Source of the DNA: Heliocidaris erythrogramma
Lineage: Eukaryota > Echinodermata > Echinoidea > Camarodonta > Echinometridae
Direction of reading: 5' to 3'
NCBI GenBank assembly: GCA_025617745.1
Contig: CM046862.1
Coordinates: forward strand, 54,613,597-54,677,596
DNA: 64,000 nucleotides
Part shown: positions 33,215-44,518 of the stretch, piece by piece
How positions within the stretch are numbered: the stretch's first letter is position 1
Layout of the letters: each line of letters begins with the position of its first letter
Translations under genes and position numbers: made by a program
The notes under the pieces: generated by a model
Told to the model about the DNA's origin: nothing
The model's input: the letters and a program-made list of their open reading frames with translations, nothing else
Databases searched by the model: none

Positions 33215-34102
33215 TTTACAGCCCCGGCTTGCTTATGAATATAAGGATGAGAAATTGTGTTAATATGATTCGTGCTTGTGTAATGCACAAACCACATTTT
33301 CTTTGGAATAATTACATTTTAAATTAAATGTCAAATTATTCTCCCCAAAATGTAGTTTGTGCAATACACAAACACAAAGTCATTTGCCATTCTCCGTGTG
33401 GGCTTTGTATACAGTTTTGTCAGTCTAAAGAAAGAATATCGCTATTTAGTGTAATGTGGTGAATTGATGACAATGAATTTGTTCCTGGTGCAGTCGTCTG
33501 CTGAGGTCTGCATGATGGTTTTTTTTTTTTAATTATGATCGATTACAAAATATGTAAAAGCCAACTTGAAATTACCATATCATATTCTTTCGAAGTATCA
33601 TGTGTAATGGAATTTGCAGTCACTGTTGTGAAATGTGTTATTAATTATAATAATATAAATATTTCAGTTACTTTTTAATCTTTAAATATAGTAAATAAAA
33701 CTAAAAAGTATGGCAATTTCTAATATATATGAACGGCTAAAGTTTATTTATATTTTCAAATATTTTCTAATTGAAACATGTTTCTGTTGACCTATAATTG
33801 TCTACCCTCCCGTTAAAGGGTAGAGACTTTTGACCACTTTTGGCGGGGGCTGAATTCGGTTAGCTACCGAATTTCGGTCACTACAATAAACCAAAGAAAG
33901 CAAATTCTGCATGTTAAGATTACTCGAAAAATGTTGTCCACGAGCCTGGAAATGGTCAACCAGTCTTTCCCACTCTCCCAATTTAGTGACCCACTAAATT
34001 TACTTACATTGACCAGTCAAAATGGACGTACTACTCAATCACAGATTATGGACGTTTTAATGCCGCGAGAGGGCGCCGTGTTCGTTACCTGACAGAGAGG
34101 CT
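33215..34102 (+). mobile_element. Family A centre and right arm with truncated MITE C
   Basis: 33215-33340 is the centre, 33340-34010 the right arm (GTCTACCCTCCCGTTAAAGG, CACTACAATAAACCAAAG). At 34030-34102 the first part of MITE C follows and is cut off after TTCGTTACCTGAC. Confidence 0.8.
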
Positions 34103-34289
34103 AACTCCGCTTCTGCATCCGACTTTCTTTGGGGAAATTTCTGGCGGGTCAAAAGTGCACACTGCTCCCGTTTTTCATGTATTAGCCTATGAAGCCGAAA
34201 TGTTTCTCAGCGAAAATTTTGGCCTGCACATATAACTTATTAACATAAAATTGAACTGTACTTGGGCTCTACTCTACTTGTGTAGTCAA

Positions 34290-34605
34290 AATGAGCGGGA
34301 GATGATGAAGAACAAGAAAAAAAGAAAATAAAGAAGAAGAAAAAGAGGAAGGAGAGGAAGAAGAAGAGGAAAAGGAGCAAGAAGAGGAAGAGGAAGAAGC
34401 GGAAGCAGAAAAAAGAAGATGAAGAAAAAAATAAGAGGAAGAGGGAAAAGGGGAAGAGGAATAAGATGACAAAGAAGATGAAGAGGAAAAGGAAACGGAG
34501 GAGGAAGAAGAGGTAGAAGAAAAAAGAAGATGAAGAAGAAAAAATAATAGGAGGAGGAAGCTAGAACAGGAAGAAAAAGAACAACAAGAACAAGAGGATT
34601 TGAAG
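34290..34605 (+). repeat. Purine-only low-complexity tract (GAA/GAG-rich)
   Basis: More than 300 bases are almost purely A and G, with irregular GAAGAAG and GAGGAAG units. Such polypurine tracts can form triplex DNA. The minus-strand Ser-rich ORF is a translation of this tract and is not a gene. Confidence 0.95.
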
Positions 34606-34639
34606 GTTTGCATGGTGAAGTTGTAATTCAGAAAAAAAG

Positions 34640-35045
34640 GGTTTCTCCTTTCTCTCCACAGCCACACCTATCCACTTCATCCATAACATTTATTTATTAT
34701 ATTCATCATTAGGATACTCATTCTGATGGCATTATTTCACCCTTATTCCACTTGTATGTTTTTTTTAACCTTAATTTCTTTCATCAACAGGATGACTTGT
34801 TTCTCTCCACAGATTCTCTCCAGCAGGATTTCATGTTTCTCTCCTCAATTTGTTCATTACCATTGTTTTTTCTCCTTTCTCTCCACAGCCACACCTGTCC
34901 ACTTCATTCATAACATTTATTATATTTATTATTAGTATACTCATTCTAGTGTCAATATTTAACTTTTTTCCATATGTATGTTTTAACCTTAATTTCTTCC
35001 CTCAACAGGATGTCATGTTTCTCTCCACAGATTATCCACAGTCCT
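34640..35045 (+). repeat. Tandem ~230-bp repeat with polypyrimidine-AG motifs
   Basis: The segment beginning TTTCTCCTTTCTCTCCACAG is present at about 34643 and 34869, followed each time by CCACACCT and TCCACTTCAT. TTTCTCTCCACAG-type strings, which look like splice acceptors, also occur near 34799 and 35018. No exon is recognisable after them. Confidence 0.7.
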
Positions 35046-35334
35046 AATTCCCCTTTTGTTTCCAGCTTATCCAGAAGGTTAATTGGTTTCTTAGTCATAT
35101 TGTTCACTTGTTTTCAATGTCTTTTCAACGCAGGATTAGTTTGACGTTACTTATCCTTTCAATGCAGGTACCTTAATGTAATTTATCCTTTCAAGGCAGG
35201 TACTTTCATGTAATTGTTACTATTTCTTTCTATACTAATTCCGTGATGTTATTGTTTGCCTCCATTTTAGAAGCTGTAGAATTTCTACCGCTTTACGTGT
35301 AAATTATGCTGATTTATTCGCTCTTCTTATTCTC

Positions 35335-35384
35335 CTGACGACGGCCAGAGTATTCTGACCGGAACGTGGAGTTATTCCAACTCA
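35335..35384 (+). ncRNA. Hammerhead-ribozyme-like motif
   Basis: CTGACGA (35335-35341) matches the core CUGANGA. A hairpin follows (35342-35361: eight pairs with one C-A mismatch, GTAT loop), then GAAC at 35362-35365 where the core needs GAA. Hammerhead motifs of this layout occur at the ends of Penelope-like retroelements (established). The usual A at core position 15.1 is C here, and I could not identify the cleavage strand, so this is a candidate or a decayed copy. Confidence 0.35.
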
Positions 35385-35399
35385 CATGGTTGTACCGCA

Positions 35400-37084
35400 A
35401 ACCCTTTTTCTGAAGAACAAGAGGATGAAGAAGAAAAAAAAAACGAAGCGCGTGCGTGACCGATTCAAGAAGAAGAAGAAGAAGAAGCCCTCCTTTGATA
35501 TTGAATTTCCCTTCATTGAACGCTTTCCTTGTGCCTTGCAGATCTGACATATCATATCTCAAGTAAAACTGAAGTACAAAGAGAAAATTTGCTCTCCATG
35601 ACCCCATATGTACCACCATGCACTGGCTGCCTTTGCATGTACCCCCCCCCCCCAAAAAAAAAAAAAAAAAATAAATAAATAAATAAATAAAATAAAATAA
35701 TAATTATAACAAGTAAATGAAATAAAACAAATTAATACAAAATAAAATAATAAAAAAATAATAATAAATAAATAAATGAATATATAAATAATGTACCCCC
35801 CCCCCCCAAAAAAAAAAAATAAAACAGCAAAAAAAAAAAAAAAAAACCTCAAATATCTGATTTTTCTTCTTTTTCCTCTTCATTTTTCTTCTTGTAAAAT
35901 GAGTCCATCAACAGAAACCCCACACAAATCAGCCTATCAACCATTATTCAAGGTTGCATAAGGCTGCATTTACACCAATCCACCATCACACTTCAGAACG
36001 AATGCCATATTGTGCCTGCATCATCATCATCCTCATCATCATCATCATCATCATCACATCTTTCACAAAATTATGGGGAAAACAACAAATAGAAGTTTCT
36101 CAGTGTGAAATGATGTTTATTAAAATAGCTCACTTATCAACTAAAAGTTAATGCTCTCTTGAAATGCAGATTATAACATATGGTTCATGGACAACAAATC
36201 ATGGGGCAGGTGAGGGGGGGGGGGGGGGCGGCATACCGATTTCTATTTTATTTCATCTTGTAAGCAAACAAGTTTAAATCTACCGTGACATCCAATATAT
36301 ACATTAGGTGGATTGTAATATATATCCATGTACATCCCTTCACATTATCATCAGAATATACAAGACATCACCTTACTGCCGAAAATGATATGAGGTGATG
36401 TTTGTCCAAATAATTTTTTAGTTTTGAAAATTTCCGCGTGGGCTGAAACTCACGAGCACCTGATTCGTTTGCCTAGAAACATGCCCCAGATCCTGAACCC
36501 CCCCCCCCCCCCAACAACAACCAAAAAAAAAAGGATCCAGGGCACCTGCAACTTTTGCTATCGTAACCGTAGGCAAAGCGCAGTTAGCCGGCCAGGATCG
36601 GCGCACCCTAAACTAACAGACCACTGGGTAAGATCTTACCCGGCGCGGCCCAGCTTCCCAGAGTGAAAATCTTGCGCATTCAGTGTCATGATCATTTTTG
36701 TGTTGGTCAACATCTACCGTAGATTGTCGGTAATGAAGCCATGCGCTCAACTTTTTAGGTCTGAGCGCTATCATAATATAGAGATCTGCGGAAAATTTCT
36801 GATCTTTTCGAAAAATATTACCAGTAGACTATTCAAAGTGTCGGTTATATAGTTCAATCAACGATAATAGTTTTGTTTTGTTATGCAAGGGAGGGGGAAC
36901 TGGATGGAATGTGGGATAATACGTTTTGTACAGTGATTTCAGCAGCCACGACGAACACATCCCAATTATTAAAAGGAACGTTAAACAAAATACATATTTA
37001 CTTACATTTCATGGCATCATACGGCATTACTATCATAAGAATGTCCCCCAGAGAACCTTCTGCTTTCGTGAGATTTACTACATT
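35400..37084. other. Low-complexity intergenic DNA
   Basis: Holds GAA repeats (35420, 35470), two tracts where a C run passes straight into an A run (35641-35672 and 35797-35817), an (ATC)n run near 36020-36055, a G run at 36216-36231 and a C run at 36499-36513. No coding sequence is supported. Confidence 0.6.
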
Positions 37085-38205
37085 TTTTGATTAATGGTAA
37101 AGTTCTTGCATGGATTGAATCTTATCTGGCTGATAGAAAACAGACCGTTGAAATGGATGATACAAAGTCAGAGCCTCAGAGGTGTTCAAGGTACCTTTTG
37201 GTGTCCATCAAGGGTCGCATCTAGGCCCCTACTGTTCACGTTGTACACAAGCAGACTCCTTACCAATATTAAAAAGGAGTTCCCTATTATTACTGTTATG
37301 CAGCTGACACACAAATATATATGTCATTCTGTCCTAACACACCAAGCGAAGACTATTGTATCAATGTATTATAAACATGTATTGAGTATATTAGAGTCTG
37401 GATGTTACAAAACAAACTGATGTTGAATGATAAGAAAACAGAACTGCTGGTCATTGGTACTCCACGTCAGGTATCTAAGTTCAAGTCAAATGGTGTATCA
37501 GTAGGTGACAGTGTTATACAACCATGCAATAACGTCAGAAACTTGGGAGTCTTATTTGATACCCAGTTAAATATGGAATCACAAATTATAAATTAGATTA
37601 TTGCAATAGTTTATTGTATGGATTACCCGATTCACAGATAGTCAAGTTGCAGAGGATTCAAAATGCATGTGCAAGATTGATTTGTAATCTCCATAAATTT
37701 CCCCATGTTACATTATTTTTAAGAGAATTACATTGGCGGCCCATACGCAAGAGAATTGAATTTAAGATGTTAATGGTAGTTTATAAAGCACTAAATGGTC
37801 AGGCCCCTAGTTACATTACTGAATTATTGAATCTAAAATCTCAAACCCATGGTCATAATCTTCGTAGTACACAAGACACGCTGACATTGCAGATCCCCCA
37901 AATTAGAACAAAAGTAACACTTGGTGACCGATCATTTTTCTGTGCAGCTCCTAGACTATGGAATAAATTACCCATAGATATTAGGACATCTCAAACATAA
38001 CAAAGCTTTAAAACAAAAGTGAAAACCTATTTGCTTAAAACATTGACTTATCATTCACACGATATCATTTATGATCATGCATTAAAAAATATATACCATT
38101 GTCCATTAGAATAGCATCTAGGAGCTCTTTGCAGCGCAGTAGAATATATAAATATAGTTTCTGCACTCTATAAATGATTTATTATTATTATTAGTATTAT
38201 TATGA
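37085..38205 (+). mobile_element. CR1/L2-type LINE, 5'-truncated, decayed reverse transcriptase and C-terminus
   Basis: Pieces of the RT domain are readable from 37100: RPLLFTLYTSRLLTNIK and then YAADTQIYMSF, where the catalytic YADD box has become YAAD. NVRNLGVLFDTQLNMESQI follows. About forty residues expected next are missing, and the sequence resumes with YKLDYCNSLLYGLPDSQIVK and QRIQNACARLI at about 37595. The C-terminal part continues to LHWRPIRKRIEFKML, KALNGQAPSYI and APRLWNKLPIDIR at 37970, with a stop before the last conserved helix (FKTKVKTYLLKTL). The 3' end is an (ATT)n-type tail near 38160-38200. Motif order identifies the CR1/L2 group; several frame changes show it is inactive. 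Confidence 0.85.
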
Positions 38206-38720
38206 TTATCAGCGTACGCAGCCCGCCCGTGCCTGCAAATCAGATACGCAAGCTAACAGACCAAAGACAGCCAAATGCGATTCAGCGATCGGTCTCCATT
38301 TGCTGAACAATCCAGCTTGCGCACAAATCTGTGCCGACGATCAATTCTCATTTATGTCCAGGGCCAGAAGCGTAGCGCATTTACGCTTTCCGGAAGCCGC
38401 CTACATTCAATCGCATTAACCCCTTTTGTGTAGACAAAAAGAGTCCAGGCTTTGCGATTGTTCTGAAATTACGGCGTCCGGGTTCACCGAGTATAATATA
38501 GTTGATTTCGAGTAATTTGTTACATACCTGCGTGATAACCTGATGAGTGCAGGTCGAAAAGCTTAGTTATCATGTCTTTTTTTTGTGCCATATTATACTG
38601 TTAATACATGGTTGGGAGTGCGTTGGTACGATCTGGCAACACAAAAGGGTTTTATCGTGGTGTACTATACGCACGAGGCGCAAGCCGAGTGTGTTGGACA
38701 CCACGATAAAAACGTCCATT
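38206..38720. other. Unassigned DNA with a short hairpin repeat
   Basis: At about 38651-38714 the arms GTTTTATCGTGGTGT and ACACCACGATAAAAAC enclose a GC-rich loop containing GCACGAGGCGCAAGCCGAG. This looks like a small foldback element. The rest has no recognisable feature. Confidence 0.5.
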
Positions 38721-39430
38721 TAATAACGTTAGAGGCTTAAATACTGCAAGGGCGACAGTAGCCTTTAATCATGGAGTCATGCTAGGTGTTTTCTTTGCTG
38801 CTGTACTACTGTACTAGCTCTTTCGATCCTATACAGACCTAAGACTAGAGCAGCACAGATACGACCTAGCATGCCGCCTTGATGAAAGGCTAGGGCGACA
38901 GGAGTCTTTGTTCTATTGCTGAAAACTGGGGACTTCACCCCCTACGAAACTTGGCTTTCGGTGTAAAAAAAAAGTTAATGTCCGTTTAACTTATGCCGCC
39001 GTCGAAAATGCGAGCGACTTTACTTTAGACGATGTTATATTAAAGATGTTATCAAAACATGTGGTAATCGATCAATTATAATATCTGATCGATTATGCAA
39101 TACTAGCAGAAGTAGACTATTTTTTTTTCAAAACATGATTTATGGAATTTAAGCAAAAGCAGAGAATCTTTTTTTGTTTTTTCTAATGTATTAAAAAAAA
39201 CAACAATCAAAAATATTGATATTTATACAGTAAAAATTCAGTTTTATATCGGCCAGCAGTTTTAAAAATTTCTTTTTAGAACGGCCAACGGTTTTAAAAA
39301 TATATAAAATAGTTATAGATATGGATGTTTCTCAATATTAACTGTTTTTTTAGCTTAACTGTGTTTAAGTTTCAGACAATTTTGGACAAGGACCCTTTAT
39401 TGAAGATGTCCTTTGCATGTATGTAATGAT
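38721..39430 (+). mobile_element. Family B repeat, old copy
   Basis: Diverged family B landmarks are readable: AGGGCGACAGGAGTCTTTG, CTTATGCCGCCGTCGAAAA, and GATCGATTATGCAATACTAG. Divergence is much greater than among the other copies, and the order near the left end is disturbed by about 120 extra bases. Confidence 0.65.
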
Positions 39431-40015
39431 ATGTAGATACTTTCAAACTTTCTCAATCTTCCGCATCGCCAAAGAGTTTAAAAACGAAGAGTGCTCAGTC
39501 CAGAAATAAAGCACGCACATTGTGGTACAGAGGGAAAGTTACAGTCTTTATCAAGATGTTGGTATTTTTAAAAAAAATTTCCCCATTTTTCTGTACATCG
39601 CTTAATTGGTAAAGCCGGAAAGGGCGAAATCTTGAAATTGTCTCTTCAAATACAAAGTCATGTCACAAAACAGATAATTATCAACTCTAACTGCACCAGG
39701 GACGAGGAGAGGGAGCAAGGAGAGATGTTTGTATTTTTGTTAAAGTTAAGAGCTGTGAAGTATCTGACGGGAATGCCCCAAAATTAAAACAAATAATGAA
39801 ATGCTATCTTTTTTCTAAATCAGAATATTTCATTTGATATCATGATTATTGCAAATTAAATGGATGAAAGACCTATAATATAAATCTATTGGCATTATTC
39901 TGTAAAAAGTCAAAACAGAAAAGGCTTTATTAAAATGAGATTACGTGCGAGGAATTCCTTATACAAATATATTGATTAATTAGGTGTGGCGTATCCAAGA
40001 TTCTCGTATTTTTTT
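39431..40015. other. AT-rich intergenic DNA
   Basis: No ORF, repeat or RNA gene recognised. Confidence 0.5.
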
Positions 40016-40261
40016 TGGTGGTGTATCCATGCATGCACGTACCTACTACGTGCCAGTCGAAATCAAATCTGACACTTCTTAGTTACACATCGAATGAAAG
40101 GAAATGTGTTCCCCCACCCCTGGCACAGAATGGACATGAAATATGTGACAACTTTTTTCCCCCTTGCTTGTCGAAATCTCAGAATAGAAGGCATCTTTTT
40201 GTTCGTTAGGCGTGAGCCCGATCCCTTCCCCCTGCATGCGTGCTTTCCTGGGTACGCCACC
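40016..40261. mobile_element. Probable MITE with GGTGGYGTAYCCA ends
   Basis: The left end GGTGGTGTATCCATGCATGC and the minus-strand right end GGTGGCGTACCCAGGAAAGC form a short, imperfect inverted repeat. No clear target duplication was found and the two short opposing ORFs have no domain. Confidence 0.4.
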
Positions 40262-40439
40262 AATATAAATAAAAGAAAACAGTGTAGGGGCTTGCTCCGA
40301 AGGCCTAACCAGCGTAATAGGGACTAATGGCTATATACCAATAATGGTAAAAAGGGAAAAAGCGGCATCCGTACTTTGAATTGAATTAACTAGTCACCAA
40401 CAACAGCAGCTGATGATATAATTATATATCATATTATAT

Positions 40440-40560
40440 CATATTATATTATATTATATTTCCAGTCCTATTCTGTCTTGCCCGCCCCAGCTCTCTCTCT
40501 TTCTCTCTCTCTCTCTCTCCCTGTCTCTGTCTCTCTCTCTCTCCCTTCCCCCTCCCCTTC
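40440..40560. repeat. Microsatellite: ATATT-type then (CT)n
   Basis: ATATTAT-type repeats pass into a long CTCTCT tract with CCCTGTCTCTGT interruptions. Confidence 0.9.
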
Positions 40561-40758
40561 TCACGGGTTTTCATTTTCTCATACTCCCTTATTCTCTCAC
40601 AACCGATCTTTAAAATGACTCCAATAGAAAATAGAAGATTGACTGACGTCAATCTAATGAGGACAAAATAATGATCTCTTATTTTTTTTTCAATCTCAAC
40701 ATATGAGATCGACCACCAACACGATGCAATCCCATTCTTCACATCCATGACAGAATAG

Positions 40759-40925
40759 CAAGGGCGGATCCGGGGGGGGGGGGGGGGGCAATTGGCCACG
40801 GCCCCCTTTTTGAAACCCAACTCGTATACCTCAAGTGCACAGTAAAAAAAGAATCATTGCCTACTTAATTGTGTACTTTTCCGTCTCTGTGCCCCCTCTT
40901 TTACAAAATCCTGAATCCGCCCCTG
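40759..40925. mobile_element. hAT-like MITE with poly-G interior
   Basis: The left end is CAAGGGCGGATCCGGG, followed by a run of G. The minus-strand right end is CAGGGGCGGATTCAGG. GAATAG lies directly outside both ends (40753-40758 and 40926-40931). CAGGGGCGGATCCAGG-type termini are widespread in hAT non-autonomous elements. The 6-bp repeat is shorter than the usual 8, perhaps through mutation. Confidence 0.65.
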
Positions 40926-40931
40926 GAATAG

Positions 40932-41281
40932 GAATTACATTCTCTTGAACTGCAAACTACAGGCATACGCGGGCTCTTGCCTAAAACGTAAATAAAACCG
41001 GATCGAGCACCATTAATTTGGGAGTCCATGCATGGGGCTAACAACAGTCTATTACCATCCGAAAAATACTTGCAAAAAGGCCCAGCCTAGCTACAGGCAT
41101 CTTGTCAGTCACTATTCAATCGCAGGTAATCTGCTTGATCTAATATTTGGCTAGGCGTAATTTTAGGTTGTTTGCTGACGATTCCAATATTTTGTATTCT
41201 TTACCTTCACAGTGAAAACAAATTTATTAATTTAGAAATAACAGATAATTTAAGTTAGTGAATCGTGTGATGCAAATAAAA
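40932..41281. other. Unassigned intergenic DNA
   Basis: No ORF or repeat recognised. Confidence 0.4.
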
Positions 41282-41490
41282 TCACTCTTTTTTTTTTAAT
41301 CCTTTTATTTCAAAAAGTTATAATAAAAGGGTAACAGTCAGTCCCAGGATACAAGTTCTTCAACATTGTACAGGGTGTATATATATATACAATCATATGA
41401 CAAAAACAAGGCAATAGGCATATAACAAATCGAGTACACAATTATGTATATCAAATATGAACAAAATAATGGTAACATTATTATCATTAA

Positions 41491-41521
<31 letters not shown>

Positions 41522-42840
41522 AATAATATTGTTATATTATTACTATTATTACTTGTATTATTATATTGTTATTAGTAGTATTGTTATCACCATCATCATT
41601 AGTACTTTTATTATTATTTTATTATTTTATTATCATTACTATTTTTATTATTTTTATTATTATTATTATTATTATTACTATTATCGTGATCTCCTTCGTC
41701 ATCATCATTAAGTATCGAGGTTGAAAGGATGTATATTATTTTTACACCGTCTTACATTCTTGAACACAGAATAGAAAAAATATATATATACATGTGTAAT
41801 ATGAATATAGAGCATTGAGAGAATAAACCATAATGATTTTACTGCAGGGGGATTACATATTGATATATGAATGGTGTAGAATGATATAAGCATTTTTACA
41901 ATATGGAACAAAAACGTCATACCAAATGGTGGAGACTGTATTAATATAAAAATTCGTACTGAAATACATAAACTGCTTATTTTAAAGTCTATATACGCAA
42001 TGAAAGCCTAGAAAACCAATGTCTATCTATATCAATTTGGTCTGTTAAGCCGAAAGTTTGGGGACATAATATAGGTATATTTAATCTAACAGAGTTATGT
42101 CCGTCCAAGAAGGGTCTGACCTTGCGTTGAATATAACATAGGAACCAATAAGTGCTCATCGGCTTAACTTATTCACGACACTCTTAGATGCTTTCTCCCC
42201 AACAAAACGGAATATTTTTTTATTTGCTTTTGGTTTTCCTTTGTGACTACCCCCCTGCTGCCAATCTCAAAGCAAACCAAGTGTGACTCGATATCCTTCC
42301 CTTTGATATCCTAGTTTAACTGACAATACCGTTCGACTTTCCTATCCCGGGCTTTCTTTATGTTGGGTTCAAATGGGACGGTGAGTTCTACAAGGACTAC
42401 CCGTTTACCTGGAAAATACAATACAATGTCTGGTTTTTCGGTAGTAGGGAGTACGTGAAGGGGAACTGTTCCACCACTTACTCTACTGCCTGGTAAATCT
42501 GCGTACAAAGACATAGTTACCTGGTTTTTGTCGGCTTTATCCTTTAACTCAGTTACCATATACCTCAGAACACTATTATGTCTATAAGTGAGTCGACCTT
42601 GGGATAAAGCGGTTGGACACATATTGAGGATATGTTGTAGGGTTCCCCTCCCGCTACATAATGGGCATTTTTCAGTTAGTGCTTTTCCCCATAAGATCAG
42701 GTTGTCAGGACTGGGAAGGCAATCTATAGCAGCCCTTGCTGCAAAAGCGAATGATGACACGAGACGTAGCTCTATATCCGTTGCTAGTGCCAAGCTTCCG
42801 GCGTAAGCGCCTTTATCACGGCTATAAAACAAACAAATAA
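41282..42840 (-). mobile_element. 3' part of a LINE with restriction-like endonuclease (R2-type group)
   Basis: Minus strand. The ORF 42832-42311 starts inside the protein (MFYSRDKGAYAGSLALATDI). It has the zinc knuckle CPLCSGRGTLQHILNMCP, the YRHNSVLRYM helix and the endonuclease core KPDIVLYFPGKRVVLVELTV with the PD...E pattern. After an in-frame stop at 42311 the homology continues as CFEIGSRGVVTKENQKQ (about 42270-42220). This zinc knuckle plus RLE layout is that of R2/NeSL-type LINEs, which lack the APE endonuclease. The reverse transcriptase is missing, so it is 5'-truncated. A 3' untranslated region with long (ATT)n stretches appears to end in an A-run at about 41290. Confidence 0.85.
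41455..41700. repeat. Microsatellite (ATT)n
   Basis: A long, interrupted run of ATT/TTA triplets. It probably lies in the 3' untranslated region of the minus-strand LINE. The Leu/Tyr-rich ORF across it is not a gene. Confidence 0.9.
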
Positions 42841-43089
42841 TACAAAGTAATACAAACTAAATATAACATAATCAAAGGCACTGAGAGGTAACATAATAAA
42901 GTGAATGGGGTAATAGACAAATGAACGGTAACGGAAATACATAGAAACATATAACTATATATACAGTATCTGAGTATACGTATGTAAGTATAATAATAAT
43001 ATAAGTTGACAGGTACCTGTGTTGATGCTGTGTTATTGCTTGAGATAGTGTGGAGACTGAGGGCTGGGTTTGGATTTGGCGGGAAGAGG

Positions 43090-43959
43090 GGTAATATATA
43101 TATTATTTATTTTTAATACCCACGGATAGTGCAATGCAATGCTGCATTTCTGTTTAAAATCTGGACATGAAGAAATTTCTGTTATCCATTAAAGAAGAGC
43201 ATGTTTCCAGCGCCTGGTTAGTTTTGTACTAAAGGGAAAAATGAAATTGTGAAAAAGAGGAGTAAACATAAGATTGTAAAATACAAGTTTCTGGTATATA
43301 TTCATTATGCAATTAGCATGTAAATGAAAAGCCTGAATGTGAAAGTGTTTGACTATAAAATACTACTGCTCAAAAAAAAAAAAGGAATACAACAGAATTA
43401 GAGTATGTAAAGTGAACTGTGATCATTAGATTTAAATGTTCATGTTTCCACTAACGGTGGAGTCCAAGTACATGACGTAATTCACGAAGATTACTTAGTA
43501 TTAGTTTCTACTGTTGTATTTGTTTTGTAATAAAGTCGTAGGCTAATGCAAGAAACATGAAAGAGTTACAGGTATATGAACACTGGTGTAGACAGGGGGC
43601 ACCGGGAGCCATGCCCCCCCCCCCCCCCCTATTCAGGCACTTAAAAAAAAACGAGAGCGAAAAACGGGGGAAGTGAGAGAAAAGGGCCTAAAAGGCGCTA
43701 CAAGCCGTTATCTGGCTCTCAAAATTTGCTAAAACGTCAAAGTTTTCGCGCTTCGCGCGCGAAGGGGGGAAATAACTCTCCTCTCCCTGCACCCATCCCT
43801 GTTATCATGGGTGTCGATAAGATAAGAATTATGATTTCCTTAAAACTAATAATTACCTAAACTCATGATATTTGATCTTGAAATACCATCACATTCTTTA
43901 ATGATTACATTATGTATATTATGCTATTATGATTCTGAATATACTTTACTTTGTAATTA
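43090..43959 (+). mobile_element. Repeat D, copy 2
   Basis: Matches 31110-31914 nearly base for base in long stretches, including the poly-C tract (43615-43629). It has about 85 extra bases at roughly 43686-43770 (CTACAAGCCGTTATCTGGC ... TTTTCGCGCTTCGCGCGC) that the other copy lacks. Confidence 0.8.
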
Positions 43960-44518
43960 TGAAAAATGCAGAAATAAAACAGTACGAAAAAAGCAGAAAA
44001 ATTATTAATGAAAGTTTGAACGAAATCCGAGAAGAAATAAGAAAGTTATGAATTTTTAAAGTTGTTATGAATCGAACACAAATTTGCGAGTCCGTGACGT
44101 ATCTTGCGAGTTCCCCTCCAATTATAGCTCAGTACAGAAAGTGTCATAAAATTTCATTTTCTTAGTTTTAGACGAAAGAATAGATTTGTTTAATACAGTT
44201 TTTGTGTACAAACATTTAATTAATTATATTTAAGATGCTTATACGATTAAATATTATTTCTTTTGAGAAAAAGGAAATTGAGTAGGCCTATGTGATGAAT
44301 TCAAGATTCAAGATTCATTTATTTCACTCAATATAAAAAACAGCAGACATGTTCAAAGTGCATAATTGCACGTAATGATCATACATATAAAATATGAAAA
44401 CATAACAAGTACATTAGGAATAAACAGTTGTATTGGAAAACAAGAGACATAAATGAGTGGGGTTAAGATTAAAGATTAATGAATGCAAAGAATAGACTGA
44501 AGTAGATGATACTGGACC
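43960..44518 (+). mobile_element. Family B repeat, left part, split by a large insertion
   Basis: It runs from AAATGCAGAAATAAAACAGT to GATGATACTGGAC; the matching remainder begins at 50160 with TACTGGACGATTAGATTGC. A ~165-bp LINE 3' end is nested at 44300-44470. Confidence 0.85.
44300..44470 (-). mobile_element. 5'-truncated LINE 3' end
   Basis: On the minus strand it ends GAAATAAATGAATCTTGAAT with a repeated GAATCTT tail, typical of CR1/L2-type LINEs. The insertion splits the family B sequence ATGATGAATGCAAAG; TGAAT is repeated at both sides. Confidence 0.7.

Noticed and set aside
34269-34667. 132-codon Ser-rich minus-strand ORF
   Set aside because: Reverse translation of a polypurine tract.
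41457-41711. 84-codon Leu/Ile/Tyr-rich ORF, possible membrane peptide
   Set aside because: Translation of an (ATT)n microsatellite.
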